Assembly (NCBI RefSeq): GCF_017833525.1
Contig: NZ_JAFICD010000003.1
Location: 620,001-684,000, forward strand
Direction of reading: 5' to 3'
Source of the DNA: Duganella sp. 1411
GTDB lineage: Bacteria; Pseudomonadota; Gammaproteobacteria; Burkholderiales; Burkholderiaceae_D
Length of the DNA stretch: 64,000 bases
Numbering within the stretch: position 1 is the stretch's first letter; each line of letters begins with the position of its first letter. Under the pieces are notes generated by a model. It was not told the origin of the DNA. It saw only the letters and a program-made list of their open reading frames with translations, and did not search any database. Positions 18,225 through 26,437 of the stretch are shown here, piece by piece. A program made the position numbers and the translations under genes.

Positions 18225-18225
18225 A

Positions 18226-18263
18226 AGTATTACTTATAAAATTGAAATACAATAAGTAATACT
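18226..18263. promoter_or_regulatory. Perfect inverted-repeat operator between the ArgP-like gene and the lpd paralogue
   Basis: AGTATTACTTAT (18226-18237) and ATAAGTAATACT (18252-18263) are exact reverse complements, 14 bp apart. Each arm also contains a smaller near-palindrome (AAGTATTACTT and AGTAATACT). It lies in an AT-rich spot between divergent genes, 2 bp from the regulator ATG and 48 bp from the lpd-like ATG, the usual layout for LysR autoregulation. Confidence 0.75.
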
Positions 18264-18311
18264 AATGCTCTTTTGCCTCAAAGTAAAATTAGAAAGCCAA
18301 TCGGATCGCCC

Positions 18312-19754
18312 ATGAAGACTATCAAAACTGAAGTTGCCGTGATCGGCGCCGGCACCGCCGGCATGACCGCCTACCGCGCCGCCACCGCCGGCGGCAGGAA
18401 GGCGCTGCTGATCGAGGGCGGCCCCTACGGCACCACCTGCGCCCGCGTCGGCTGCATGCCCAGCAAGCTGCTGATCGCGGCGGCCGAGGCGGCGCACGCG
18501 GCGGCGGCGGCGCCGGCGTTCGGCATCCATCCGGGGCCGGTGCGGATCGACGGCAAGGCCGTCATGGCGCGCGTGCGCAGCGAGCGCGACCGGTTTGTCG
18601 GCTTCGTCGTCGAGGCGGTCGACGGCTATCCGGCCGCCGACAAGATCCGCGGCCACGCCCGCTTCGTCGGCGCCCACACCTTGCAGGTCGACGACCACAC
18701 GCTGATCGAGGCCGAGCGCTTCGTCATCGCCACCGGCTCGACCGCCATCGTGCCGGAGGAGTGGGCGGCGGCCGGCCCGCGCGTCATCAGCAGCGACGCC
18801 GTGTTCTACTGGGACGAGCTGCCGGAATCGGTGGCCATCGCCGGCACCGGCATCATCGGGCTGGAGCTGGGCCAGGCGCTGCACCGGCTGGGCGTGCGCG
18901 TGACCGTGTTCGCGCGCGCCGAGAGCATCGCCCAACTGAGCGACCCGGAGGTGCTGGCGGTGGCGCGGCGCGCCATGAGCGACGAGCTCGACGTGCGCTA
19001 CAACGCCAAGGTGGCCGACGTGGCGCTGGACGGCGAGCAGCTGGTCGTCACCAGCAGGCGGCTGGACGGCGAGCAGCGCAGCGAGCGCTTCAGCTACCTG
19101 CTGTCGGCCGTGGGGCGGCGCCCGAACGTGCACGAGCTGGGGCTGGAGCATACCGGCCTCAAGCGCGACCACCACGGCATCCCGCTGTACGACAAGTACA
19201 CCATGCAATGCCAGGACAGCCCGATCTTCATCGCCGGCGACGCCGACAACGAGCGGCCGCAGCTGCCGGAGGCGGCCGACCAGGGCCGCATCGCCGGCGA
19301 CAACGCCGCGCGCTATCCGGACGTCAAGCCGGGCCTGCGCCGCACGCCGCTGACGATCGCCTTCACCGAGCCGCAGATCGCCACCGCCGGCGCCAGCCAC
19401 CGGGAGTTGTGCGCCTCGCACAAGGGCCGCTTCGCGATTGGCCAGGTGTCGTTCGAGAACCAGGGCCGCAGCCGCGTGATGTTGCAAAACAAGGGCACGC
19501 TGCGCGTCTACGCCGAGTTCCGCAGCGGCCGCTTCCTCGGCGCCGAGATGATCGGCCCGCGCGCCGAGCATGTCGGCCACCTGCTGTCGTGGGCCGCCCA
19601 GGCCGGACTGAGCGTGGCGGCCATGCTGGACATGCCGTTCTACCATCCGGTGGTGGAGGAGGGCGTGCGCACGGCGCTGCGCGACCTGGCGCACCAGCTG
19701 GCGAACGAGCCCAAGCACGATGACCCCTGCGTCGACTGCACCCCGGCGCCATGA
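18312..19754 (+). CDS. Dihydrolipoamide dehydrogenase paralogue (FAD disulfide reductase)
   Basis: A 480-residue flavoprotein of pyridine-nucleotide-disulfide oxidoreductase class I. FAD binding is at the N-terminus (VAVIGAGTAGMTAYRAA). The redox-active Cys43/Cys48 lie in GTTCARVGCMPSK, where most Lpd proteins have CLNVGC. NAD binding is at GTGIIGLELGQAL, followed by IFIAGDAD and the C-terminal active-site His in YHPVVEEG. There is no lipoyl domain and no E1/E2 gene beside it, so it is not an ordinary component of a 2-oxo-acid dehydrogenase operon. Start ATG 18312 begins directly with the family N-terminus. It is divergent from and probably controlled by the ArgP-like regulator. Its substrate is unknown. 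Confidence 0.92.
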   Translation: MKTIKTEVAVIGAGTAGMTAYRAATAGGRKALLIEGGPYGTTCARVGCMPSKLLIAAAEAAHAAAAAPAFGIHPGPVRIDGKAVMARVRSERDRFVGFVVEAVDGYPAADKIRGHARFVGAHTLQVDDHTLIEAERFVIATGSTAIVPEEWAAAGPRVISSDAVFYWDELPESVAIAGTGIIGLELGQALHRLGVRVTVFARAESIAQLSDPEVLAVARRAMSDELDVRYNAKVADVALDGEQLVVTSRRLDGEQRSERFSYLLSAVGRRPNVHELGLEHTGLKRDHHGIPLYDKYTMQCQDSPIFIAGDADNERPQLPEAADQGRIAGDNAARYPDVKPGLRRTPLTIAFTEPQIATAGASHRELCASHKGRFAIGQVSFENQGRSRVMLQNKGTLRVYAEFRSGRFLGAEMIGPRAEHVGHLLSWAAQAGLSVAAMLDMPFYHPVVEEGVRTALRDLAHQLANEPKHDDPCVDCTPAP

Positions 19755-19860
19755 GCGCATCAGCGCGGATTGTCACACACCGATACAAAAAAAGTCACAC
19801 ATTTCCGGCAGGAACCCGTATGCTGCCATCTCGATAGTTGCGACATTTGTTGTAGATTAC

Positions 19861-20997
19861 ATGAAGATACGAAAGGTCACGGCGGCGGATTTACAGTTGG
19901 GAATGCCGATTCCGTGGAACGTTTACAGCAACAGCGGCGCGTTGCTGGTACGTAAGGGACACATGCTCGCCAGCGCCAACCAGATCGCCTATCTGATCGA
20001 GTGCGGCAGTTTCGAGGACTACAGCGAAGCGTCTTCCGGATCGGCCGAACCCGCTTCGGTGCTGCGCAAGCTCGACGGCGCCTGCCAGGCGCTGGACGGG
20101 CTGCAGGCGGCCATCGCCGGGGGCGCGGCGCCGCCCGACGCGCGCCGAAAGCTCGAAGGGATCGCGGCCACGGTGGGGGACGCGATCTCGCTCAATGTCG
20201 ATATCGCCACCGCCAGCATCCTGCACCACCAGCGTGGGGCGCCGTATCCGCTGCGCCACTGTATCAACACCGCCATCGTCGCGCGCGTGCTGGCGCTGGC
20301 GCGCGATCGCCCGCCGGCCGACGTCATGGCCGTGACTTTGGCCGCGCTGACGATGAACCTGGGCATGCTGGAGCACCACCAGCGCTGGCATGACGGCGCC
20401 GCGCCGTTCGACGCGGCCGAGCGCGGCCGCATGCTGGCCCATCCGGAGCGCAGTGAGCGCTTGCTGCGCCAGGCCGGCGTCACGGACCACGCCTGGCTCG
20501 ACTGCGTGCTGCACCACCACGAGAACGAGGACGGCACCGGTTACCCGTTCGGCAAGGTCGGCGCGCAGATTCCGCCGCTGGCCAAGCTGGTGTCGATGGC
20601 CGACCGCTACTGCGCGCGCGTGTCGGAGCGCGGCTACCGCCCGCCGATGGCGGCCAACGCGGCGCTGCGCGACATGCTGCTGGAGGCCCGGACCACCTTG
20701 CACACCAATCTGGCGTCGCTGCTGATACGCGCGCTGGGCATTTATCCGATCGGCAGCTGGGTGCGCCTGCTCAATGGCGAGGTCGCCGTGGTGGCGCGGC
20801 GCGGCCTGCAATCGACCACGCCGCACGTGGTGTCGCTGCTCGGCCCGCGCGGCGCGCCGCTGGAGCCGCCGCCGGAGCGCGATACGCGGGTCGGCGTGTA
20901 CGCGATCCGCGAGGTGCTGACCCATGCCCAGGTGGCCGCGCTGAACGGGCCGCCGCTGCGCATGGAGCGCATCTGGGGCCCGGCGGCGGCGGTTTAA
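19861..20997 (+). CDS. HD-GYP-like protein with degenerate HD motif
   Basis: A 378-residue cytoplasmic protein. The first 60 residues resemble the N-terminal module of many HD-GYP proteins (DLQLGMPIPWNVYSNSGALLVRKG). The HD-GYP fold spans about 120-300. The canonical HD dyad in LLHDIGK is replaced by Met165-Asn166 in AALTMNLGMLEHH, while HHENEDGTGYP with GYP at 227-229 and the later SMADRYCARV are kept. HD-GYP enzymes hydrolyse c-di-GMP; losing the metal-binding dyad suggests altered catalysis or a ligand-binding role. It is monocistronic; the ATG at 19861 matches the family start. Confidence 0.88.
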   Translation: MKIRKVTAADLQLGMPIPWNVYSNSGALLVRKGHMLASANQIAYLIECGSFEDYSEASSGSAEPASVLRKLDGACQALDGLQAAIAGGAAPPDARRKLEGIAATVGDAISLNVDIATASILHHQRGAPYPLRHCINTAIVARVLALARDRPPADVMAVTLAALTMNLGMLEHHQRWHDGAAPFDAAERGRMLAHPERSERLLRQAGVTDHAWLDCVLHHHENEDGTGYPFGKVGAQIPPLAKLVSMADRYCARVSERGYRPPMAANAALRDMLLEARTTLHTNLASLLIRALGIYPIGSWVRLLNGEVAVVARRGLQSTTPHVVSLLGPRGAPLEPPPERDTRVGVYAIREVLTHAQVAALNGPPLRMERIWGPAAAV

Positions 20998-21002
20998 TTG
21001 CT

Positions 21003-21485
21003 TTAATTGAGCATGGCGTCGAGCCGGCCCTGCGCGGCCAGGTCGCGCAGCACGCGGATGATGTCGATGTCGGACTCCTGGTAGGCCGATTTGCGGAATT
21101 CGTCGTACATGGCGTTGGCCGCGTCGGTGGCGGCGTCGTGGTCGTCCTGGTACTGGAAGCGCACGTACAAGGTGTCGGCGGTCGGCGTTTCGATGGTCAC
21201 CGTCAGGCTCTGGCGGCTGATGTCCTGCTGCGGCGCGACCTCGTAGCGCAGCTGGCGCATCGGTTCGAGCACCACGTGGTCCTCGACCACCAGCTCGCCG
21301 AAGCGGCGGCGGCGGCGGAAGCCGTGCTCGGTGCGCTCGTCGATGACGCATTCGTCCAGATGCGGCACGAACAGCTTGGGCGATTCGGCGCTGAGCACCA
21401 GGCCGGTCCAAAGTTGCTTGATGGTCAAGGCGTCGATCAACGGGTTCAGCGGGTCGTTAATCTCAATTAAATGTTCGAATTTCAT
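21003..21485 (-). CDS. DUF1857 (AtaL-like, SRPBCC fold) protein
   Basis: A 160-residue cytoplasmic protein without membrane segments. MKFEHLIEINDPLNPLIDALTIKQLW at the N-terminus (quoted in part: MKFEHLIEINDPLNP) and the LWTGLVLSAESPKLFVPHLDEC segment match the DUF1857 family of START-like folds, which bind small hydrophobic ligands. It is convergent with the HD-GYP gene, 5 bp between stops. The function is unknown. Confidence 0.85.
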   Translation of the reverse strand: MKFEHLIEINDPLNPLIDALTIKQLWTGLVLSAESPKLFVPHLDECVIDERTEHGFRRRRRFGELVVEDHVVLEPMRQLRYEVAPQQDISRQSLTVTIETPTADTLYVRFQYQDDHDAATDAANAMYDEFRKSAYQESDIDIIRVLRDLAAQGRLDAMLN

Positions 21486-21627
21486 AGGTCAACCGTGTAA
21501 AAGCGGGCGCGCGTGCGCCTCAAGGTCAACATGGTAACGCAAATGTCATGAAGGCCCCGCGCCGGCCAGCCGGCCGCGCCCGGCACTGCTACAATGGCTG
21601 GCTATTTCCTCGTCAGATCGTCCCCCG

Positions 21628-23700
21628 ATGTCCAAAGCCCCACAATTCGGCCTCAACGTCCCGCAAAGCGAGGCCGTGACCTATCTGGACGGCCCCTGCC
21701 TGGTGCTGGCCGGCGCCGGCTCGGGCAAGACGCGCGTGATCACGCAGAAAATCGCCCACCTGATCGAGGACCGCGGCTACGACCCGCGCACCATCGCCGC
21801 GCTGACCTTCACCAACAAGGCGGCGCTGGAGATGCAGGAACGCATCGCCAAGCTGCTCAAGCAGCCCAAGCAGGCCAAGCAGCTGACGGTGTCGACCTTC
21901 CACTCGCTGGGCGTCAAGATCCTGCGCCAGGAGGCCAACGGCGTCGGCCTCAAGGACCGCTTCTCCATCATGGACAGCGACGACTGCGGCTCGCTGATCC
22001 AGGATTTGGCCATCACCACCGACAAGCAGGTGGTGCGCCGCATCCAGACCGACATTTCGCTGTGGAAAAACGGCCTGGTCGACCCGGCCATCGCGCTGCA
22101 GCAGGCCAAGGACGAGGACGAGGCGCAGTCGGCGCGCATCTACGCCAGTTATGTGGCGACGTTGTCGGCCTACCAGGCGGTCGACTTCGACGACCTGATC
22201 CGCCTGCCGGTGGAGCTGTTCCGCAGCAACGAGCCGGTGCGCGACAAGTGGCAGCGCCGCCTGCGCTACCTGCTGATGGACGAGTACCAGGACACCAACA
22301 CCTGCCAGTACGAGCTGGTCAAGCTGATGGTCACCGGCGTGGGCAAGAAGCCGATGTTTACCGCCGTCGGCGACGACGACCAGGCGATCTACGCCTGGCG
22401 CGGCGCCTCGGTGGAAAACCTCAAGACGCTGCAGACCGACTTCCCCGACCTGCAGGTGATCAAGCTGGAGCAGAACTACCGCTCCACCACGCGCATCCTG
22501 CAGGCGGCCAACGCGGTGATCGGCAACAATCCCAAGCTGTTCGAGAAGTCGCTGTGGTCCGAGCACGGCCTGGGCGAGCCGATCAACGTGCTGGGCATGG
22601 CCAACGACGACCAGGAGGCCGAGCAGGTGGCCATCATGATCTCGGCCGACCATTTCCAGCGCAAGAACAAGTGGTCCGACTACGCCATCCTGTACCGCGG
22701 CAACCACCAGGCCCGCATCATCGAGCAGAGCCTGCGCAAGGAGCGCATCCCGTACACGATCTCCGGCGGCCAGAGCTTCTTCGACAAGGCCGAGATCAAG
22801 GACATCATCAGCTACCTGCGGCTGCTGGCCAACACCGACGACGATCCGGCCTTCATCCGCGCCGTCACCACGCCGCGGCGCGGCGTCGGCCAGTCGACCA
22901 TGGAAACCCTGGGCACTTTCTCGGGCCAGTGGCAATGCTCGCTGTTCGAGGCGGTGTTCAAGGGCGGCATCGAGGCGCTGCTGACCGATCGCCAGTTGGG
23001 GCCGCTGCGCGACTTCTGCAACTTCATCAACAACCTGGAGTCGCGCGCCAGCCGTCCGGGACCCAGCGGCAGCGGCGACAACGCCGCCCAGGTGCTCGAC
23101 GACCTGCTCGAGGCGATCAACTACGAGTCCTATCTGTACGACATGTTCGACGAGCGCGCGGCCCAGGGCAAGTGGCAGAACGTGATGGAGTTCGTCAACT
23201 GGCTCAAGGAGCGCGGCCGCGGCGGCAAGGACCGCGACGGCGACGAGAAGAACGTGCTGGAGCTGACGCAGATGGTGGCGCTGATGTCGATGCTCGAGGG
23301 CCAGGACGAGGATCCGGACGCGGTGCGCATGTCGACCCTGCACGCGTCCAAGGGGCTGGAGTATCCGCACGTGTTCCTGGTCGGCGTCGAGGAGGGCATC
23401 CTGCCGCACAAGGGCGACCCGGACGCGCCGGCCGAGACCATCGCCGCCCGCGTGCAGGAGGAGCGGCGCCTGATGTACGTCGGCATCACGCGCGCCCAGC
23501 GCACCTTGCAGATCACCTGGTGCAAGAAGCGCAAGCGCGGCGGCGAGCAGGTGCATTGCGACCCGTCGCGGTTCATCAAGGAAATGGCGCTCGACGTCGG
23601 CACCGCCGCGCCGGTGGAATCCGAGATCATCACGCCGAAGGAGCGGCTGGCACGGATGAAGGAACTTTTAGCCACACCCAAGCCGGAAGCGAAGCCGTAG
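21628..23700 (+). CDS. rep: UvrD/Rep-type ATP-dependent 3'-5' DNA helicase, probably Rep
   Basis: A 690-residue SF1A helicase. The motifs in order are Q-motif LNVPQSEAV, Walker A LAGAGSGKTRVITQKI at about residues 28-43, TFTNKAALEMQERI, Walker B LLMDEYQDTNTCQYEL, GDDDQAIYAWRGA, QNYRSTTRILQAAN, the C-terminal TLHASKGLEYPHVFLVGVEEG, and ERRLMYVGITRAQ. Length and NTxxLD-free C-terminus fit Rep better than UvrD (about 720-750). It clears proteins ahead of replication forks. A TACAAT at 21591-21596 may be its -10. Confidence 0.93.
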   Translation: MSKAPQFGLNVPQSEAVTYLDGPCLVLAGAGSGKTRVITQKIAHLIEDRGYDPRTIAALTFTNKAALEMQERIAKLLKQPKQAKQLTVSTFHSLGVKILRQEANGVGLKDRFSIMDSDDCGSLIQDLAITTDKQVVRRIQTDISLWKNGLVDPAIALQQAKDEDEAQSARIYASYVATLSAYQAVDFDDLIRLPVELFRSNEPVRDKWQRRLRYLLMDEYQDTNTCQYELVKLMVTGVGKKPMFTAVGDDDQAIYAWRGASVENLKTLQTDFPDLQVIKLEQNYRSTTRILQAANAVIGNNPKLFEKSLWSEHGLGEPINVLGMANDDQEAEQVAIMISADHFQRKNKWSDYAILYRGNHQARIIEQSLRKERIPYTISGGQSFFDKAEIKDIISYLRLLANTDDDPAFIRAVTTPRRGVGQSTMETLGTFSGQWQCSLFEAVFKGGIEALLTDRQLGPLRDFCNFINNLESRASRPGPSGSGDNAAQVLDDLLEAINYESYLYDMFDERAAQGKWQNVMEFVNWLKERGRGGKDRDGDEKNVLELTQMVALMSMLEGQDEDPDAVRMSTLHASKGLEYPHVFLVGVEEGILPHKGDPDAPAETIAARVQEERRLMYVGITRAQRTLQITWCKKRKRGGEQVHCDPSRFIKEMALDVGTAAPVESEIITPKERLARMKELLATPKPEAKP

Positions 23701-23793
23701 CGGCGCGATAAGCGCGCGTTGTCAGCGAGCAATGTGATAGCATCAAGCACAGCCGCTTTCGGCCCGCTGTTTTCGACCTTGAAAGGTGACATT

Positions 23794-24249
23794 TTGCGTA
23801 CCCGACTTCTTGCCGTCCTCCTGCTGTCCTGCGCGTTGATGCCGGCCGCGCGCGCCGCCGAATTCGCCACCAAGCCCGAAGCCGAGGCCATGGTGCACAA
23901 GGCCCTGAAATACTGGAAGGCCAACGGCAACGACAAAACCTACGCCGAAGTGGACAAGAAGGACGGCCAGTTCACCGACCGCGACCTGTACGTGGTGATT
24001 TACGGCCTCGACGGCACGGTGCGCGCGCATGGCGCCAATCCCAAGATGATCGGCAAGAACCTGATGGAGATCCGCGACATCGACGGCAAGTTCTTCATCA
24101 AGGAGCGCATCGAGCTGGCCAAGAAGAAAAAGCCGTTCTGGCAGGATTACAAGTTCACCAACCCGACCAGCGGCAAGATCGAACCGAAGACCATGTACTG
24201 CGTGCCGGAAGAGGACATGGTGGTGTGCGGCGGCGTCTACCTGAAATAA
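23794..24249 (+). CDS. Secreted single Cache-domain protein
   Basis: A 151-residue periplasmic protein: signal peptide LRTRLLAVLLLSCALMPAARA, then one Cache_2-type ligand-binding domain (VVIYGLDGTVRAHGANPKMIGKNLMEIRDIDGKFF). It lacks the transmembrane and signalling domains such sensors normally feed, so it would have to work as a free binding protein. The TTG at 23794 is chosen because AGGTGA lies 4-9 nt upstream and it starts the signal peptide; an ATG further upstream would spoil the leader. Two Cys near the C-terminus (YCVPEEDMVVCGG) may form a disulfide. Confidence 0.85.
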   Translation: MRTRLLAVLLLSCALMPAARAAEFATKPEAEAMVHKALKYWKANGNDKTYAEVDKKDGQFTDRDLYVVIYGLDGTVRAHGANPKMIGKNLMEIRDIDGKFFIKERIELAKKKKPFWQDYKFTNPTSGKIEPKTMYCVPEEDMVVCGGVYLK

Positions 24250-24294
24250 GCGCCGGGGCGGTTAGAATGCATGCTTTCCAGCAGGGAGTATGCC

Positions 24295-24507
24295 GTGGGC
24301 ACCACCGAAGACCGCTTCATCGATATTGAAATCAAACTGGCGCACCAGGAACACATCGTCGAGTCGCTGAACCAGCGCGTCTACGAGCAACAGCAGCAGA
24401 TCGACAAGCTCGAGCAGATGTGCGCGGCGCTGGTCCAGCACGTGCGCGACCAGGCCCATGGCAACAGCGGCGGCGCGCCCGCGCACGAGCCGCCGCCGCA
24501 TTACTGA
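24295..24507 (+). CDS. slyX: SlyX family coiled-coil protein
   Basis: A 70-residue protein of the SlyX family. It is almost entirely one coiled coil (DRFIDIEIKLAHQEHIVES through QIDKLEQMCAALVQHVRDQ) followed by a short His/Pro/Ala tail. The GTG at 24295 is preferred over the ATG at 24271 because GGGAG lies 6 nt upstream and the length then fits the family. Its molecular role is not established. Copy B of the REP-like element follows. Confidence 0.85.
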   Translation: MGTTEDRFIDIEIKLAHQEHIVESLNQRVYEQQQQIDKLEQMCAALVQHVRDQAHGNSGGAPAHEPPPHY

Positions 24508-24515
24508 TCCAAGAA

Positions 24516-24579
24516 AACCCGCACCCCAAGGGGTCGTACCCCGCATGGGTACGACCCCGGGCATCGCGGGTTGCGGGTT
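24516..24579. repeat. REP-like palindrome family 1, copy B
   Basis: Core GGGGTCGTACCC (24530-24541) pairs with GGGTACGACCCC (24547-24558). It is enclosed by the outer arms AACCCGCA (24516-24523) and TGCGGGTT (24572-24579). It lies between convergent slyX and the UPF0303 gene and its last base overlaps the UPF0303 stop codon. Confidence 0.85.
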
Positions 24580-25046
24580 TAGGCCAGCACCGCGCGCAGG
24601 GCCTCGACGGCGATCGCGTGGTCCTCCGCCTGGCGCAGGCCCGACACCGTCACCGTGCCGATCATGCCGACGTTTTTGATCGTGATCGGGAAGGCGCCGC
24701 CGTGGGCCGCGTAATCGGCCGGGTCGAGATACTTGATCTCGTCGAAGGCCACGCCGCGGTGCTTGTGGTCGATGCCGATGAAGAACGAGCAGCGGCCGAA
24801 ACGGTTCACCACATTGTTCTTGCGCCGTATCCAGTCGGCCTGGTCGGCCGACGCGCCCTGCATCGCGTGGTGGAACAGCACCTGGCCGTTGACGGTGACG
24901 TTGACGGTGACGCTCTTCTGCCTGTCCTTGGCCAGTTCGACCACCTTCAGGCCCAACGCCAGCGCGGTGTCGCCGCCGAACGCGGTGAATTGCAGTTCCT
25001 TCTCCTGCCGCGTCAGCGTCTCGAGCAAGTCCGCGAAGTTTTCCAT
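24579..25046 (-). CDS. UPF0303 / haem-degrading-domain protein
   Basis: A 155-residue cytoplasmic protein of the Haem_degrading (DUF336-like) fold: ENFADLLETLTRQEKELQF at the start, MQGASADQADWIRRKNNVVN in the middle, and the Gly-rich GGAFPITIKNVGMIGTVTVSGL typical of the family. Relatives bind haem, cobalamin or other small ligands; the ligand here is not evident. The ATG at 25046 has AAAGGA 6 nt upstream and is chosen over one five codons earlier. Confidence 0.87.
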   Translation of the reverse strand: MENFADLLETLTRQEKELQFTAFGGDTALALGLKVVELAKDRQKSVTVNVTVNGQVLFHHAMQGASADQADWIRRKNNVVNRFGRCSFFIGIDHKHRGVAFDEIKYLDPADYAAHGGAFPITIKNVGMIGTVTVSGLRQAEDHAIAVEALRAVLA

Positions 25047-25226
25047 CGATAATCCTTTCATGTGTGGGCGTAGCCCGCAGTGTAGCCGAGCCCGCCATGG
25101 CGCGGATTGTCGGCGACCGCCCCGCGCTTGCCTTAACGACCACGAAGTTGTCTAATGGCATGGGTGCTTGTGCGTTATACTACGACCCCGTGGGCCGCAT
25201 CCAGCCACGCTCTCCGCCTGGTTTTC

Positions 25227-26375
25227 ATGCACATCGACGTCTCCACCCTGCTCATCGCGATGACGCTCAACATGTTGACGATGGCGGTCGCGTTGCCGTA
25301 TTTCATGGGACAGGTCAACCGTGCGGCGCGGCGGGCGCAGGCCGGCATCGTGCTGCAGACGGCCGGCTGGGTGCTGTTGCTGCTGTCGAGCGTGTGCGCG
25401 CCGGGCGGCTGGGCCGACCGCGTGCTGTCGACCTTGTCGATGGGCTGCATCGCCGGCGGCATGGCGTTCAACGCGGTCGCCTTCGACCTGTGGTGCGGGC
25501 GCCGGGCCACCGCGCGCGCGCCGGCCGTCATCGCGGTGCTGCTCACGCTCGGCTACGGCGCCGGCTTTTCGAGTTACGCGTTCCGGGTCGGCTGGGCCAA
25601 CGGCCTGCTGACGGTGCAGATGGCGCTGCTGGTGGCCGCGTTGTGCCGCCGGCCACGGGTGCCGGTCGGCCGCTGGCGCTGGTTGCTGGTGATCTCGCTG
25701 CTGGCGCAGATGGTGGTGACGGCCTGGCGCGGCGTGCTGGGCGCCTTCTACACGGCCGACTTTCCCCATTTCTTCGCCCCGCACGTGGTCAACCTGGTGT
25801 TCGCGCTGGTGGCCAACGTCACCGTGGTGCTGTCGCTGGCGGCGATCCTGCTGGCCCACCGCGACGAGGCCGCGCGCGAACTGCAGCGGCTGGCCACGGT
25901 CGACGGCCTGACCGCCGCGCTCAACCGCCGCGCCTGGCTTGCGCAGGCCGGCATCGACCTGGCGATGGGCGTGCGCCAGCGGCGGCCGATGGGCGTGCTC
26001 ATGCTCGACCTCGACCACTTCAAGCAGCTCAACGACACGCGCGGCCACGCCGCCGGCGACCTGGCGCTGCAACGGTTCGCGGCGGCGTTGCGGGCGGTCA
26101 GCCGCGCTGGCGACGTCTTCTGCCGCTACGGCGGCGAGGAATTCTGCGTGCTGTTGAACAGCGCCGACTTGGCCGCCGTCCAGGCCTACGACCGGCGCCT
26201 GCGCGGCTGGCTGGCCGAGCATGTCGCCCCGGGGCTCGATTTCGAGTTGTCGTACAGCGCCGGCATCGCCATGCGGCTGTCGGACGCGGACACCATCGAA
26301 GCGATGCTGCGCCGCGCCGACACCGCGCTGTACCTGGCCAAGGCGCGCGGCCGCGGCTGCACCCTGAGCGGCTAA
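25227..26375 (+). CDS. Membrane-bound diguanylate cyclase (GGDEF)
   Basis: A 382-residue protein: about six or seven N-terminal membrane helices (residues 5-210), then a GGDEF domain at 220-380. The active-site GGEEF is intact at 302-306 (RYGGEEFCVLL), with the nucleotide-binding segment VLMLDLDHFKQLNDTRGHAAGD, so it should make c-di-GMP. ATG 25227 begins directly with the first membrane helix; the frame extends 24 codons upstream without support. There is no recognisable sensory domain beyond the membrane part. Confidence 0.9.
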   Translation: MHIDVSTLLIAMTLNMLTMAVALPYFMGQVNRAARRAQAGIVLQTAGWVLLLLSSVCAPGGWADRVLSTLSMGCIAGGMAFNAVAFDLWCGRRATARAPAVIAVLLTLGYGAGFSSYAFRVGWANGLLTVQMALLVAALCRRPRVPVGRWRWLLVISLLAQMVVTAWRGVLGAFYTADFPHFFAPHVVNLVFALVANVTVVLSLAAILLAHRDEAARELQRLATVDGLTAALNRRAWLAQAGIDLAMGVRQRRPMGVLMLDLDHFKQLNDTRGHAAGDLALQRFAAALRAVSRAGDVFCRYGGEEFCVLLNSADLAAVQAYDRRLRGWLAEHVAPGLDFELSYSAGIAMRLSDADTIEAMLRRADTALYLAKARGRGCTLSG

Positions 26376-26437
26376 AGCTGGTCTTGCCAGCGTCCAGCGT
26401 GGTTTAATCGCCGTTATTTCGACCTCTTGGACCCCAT

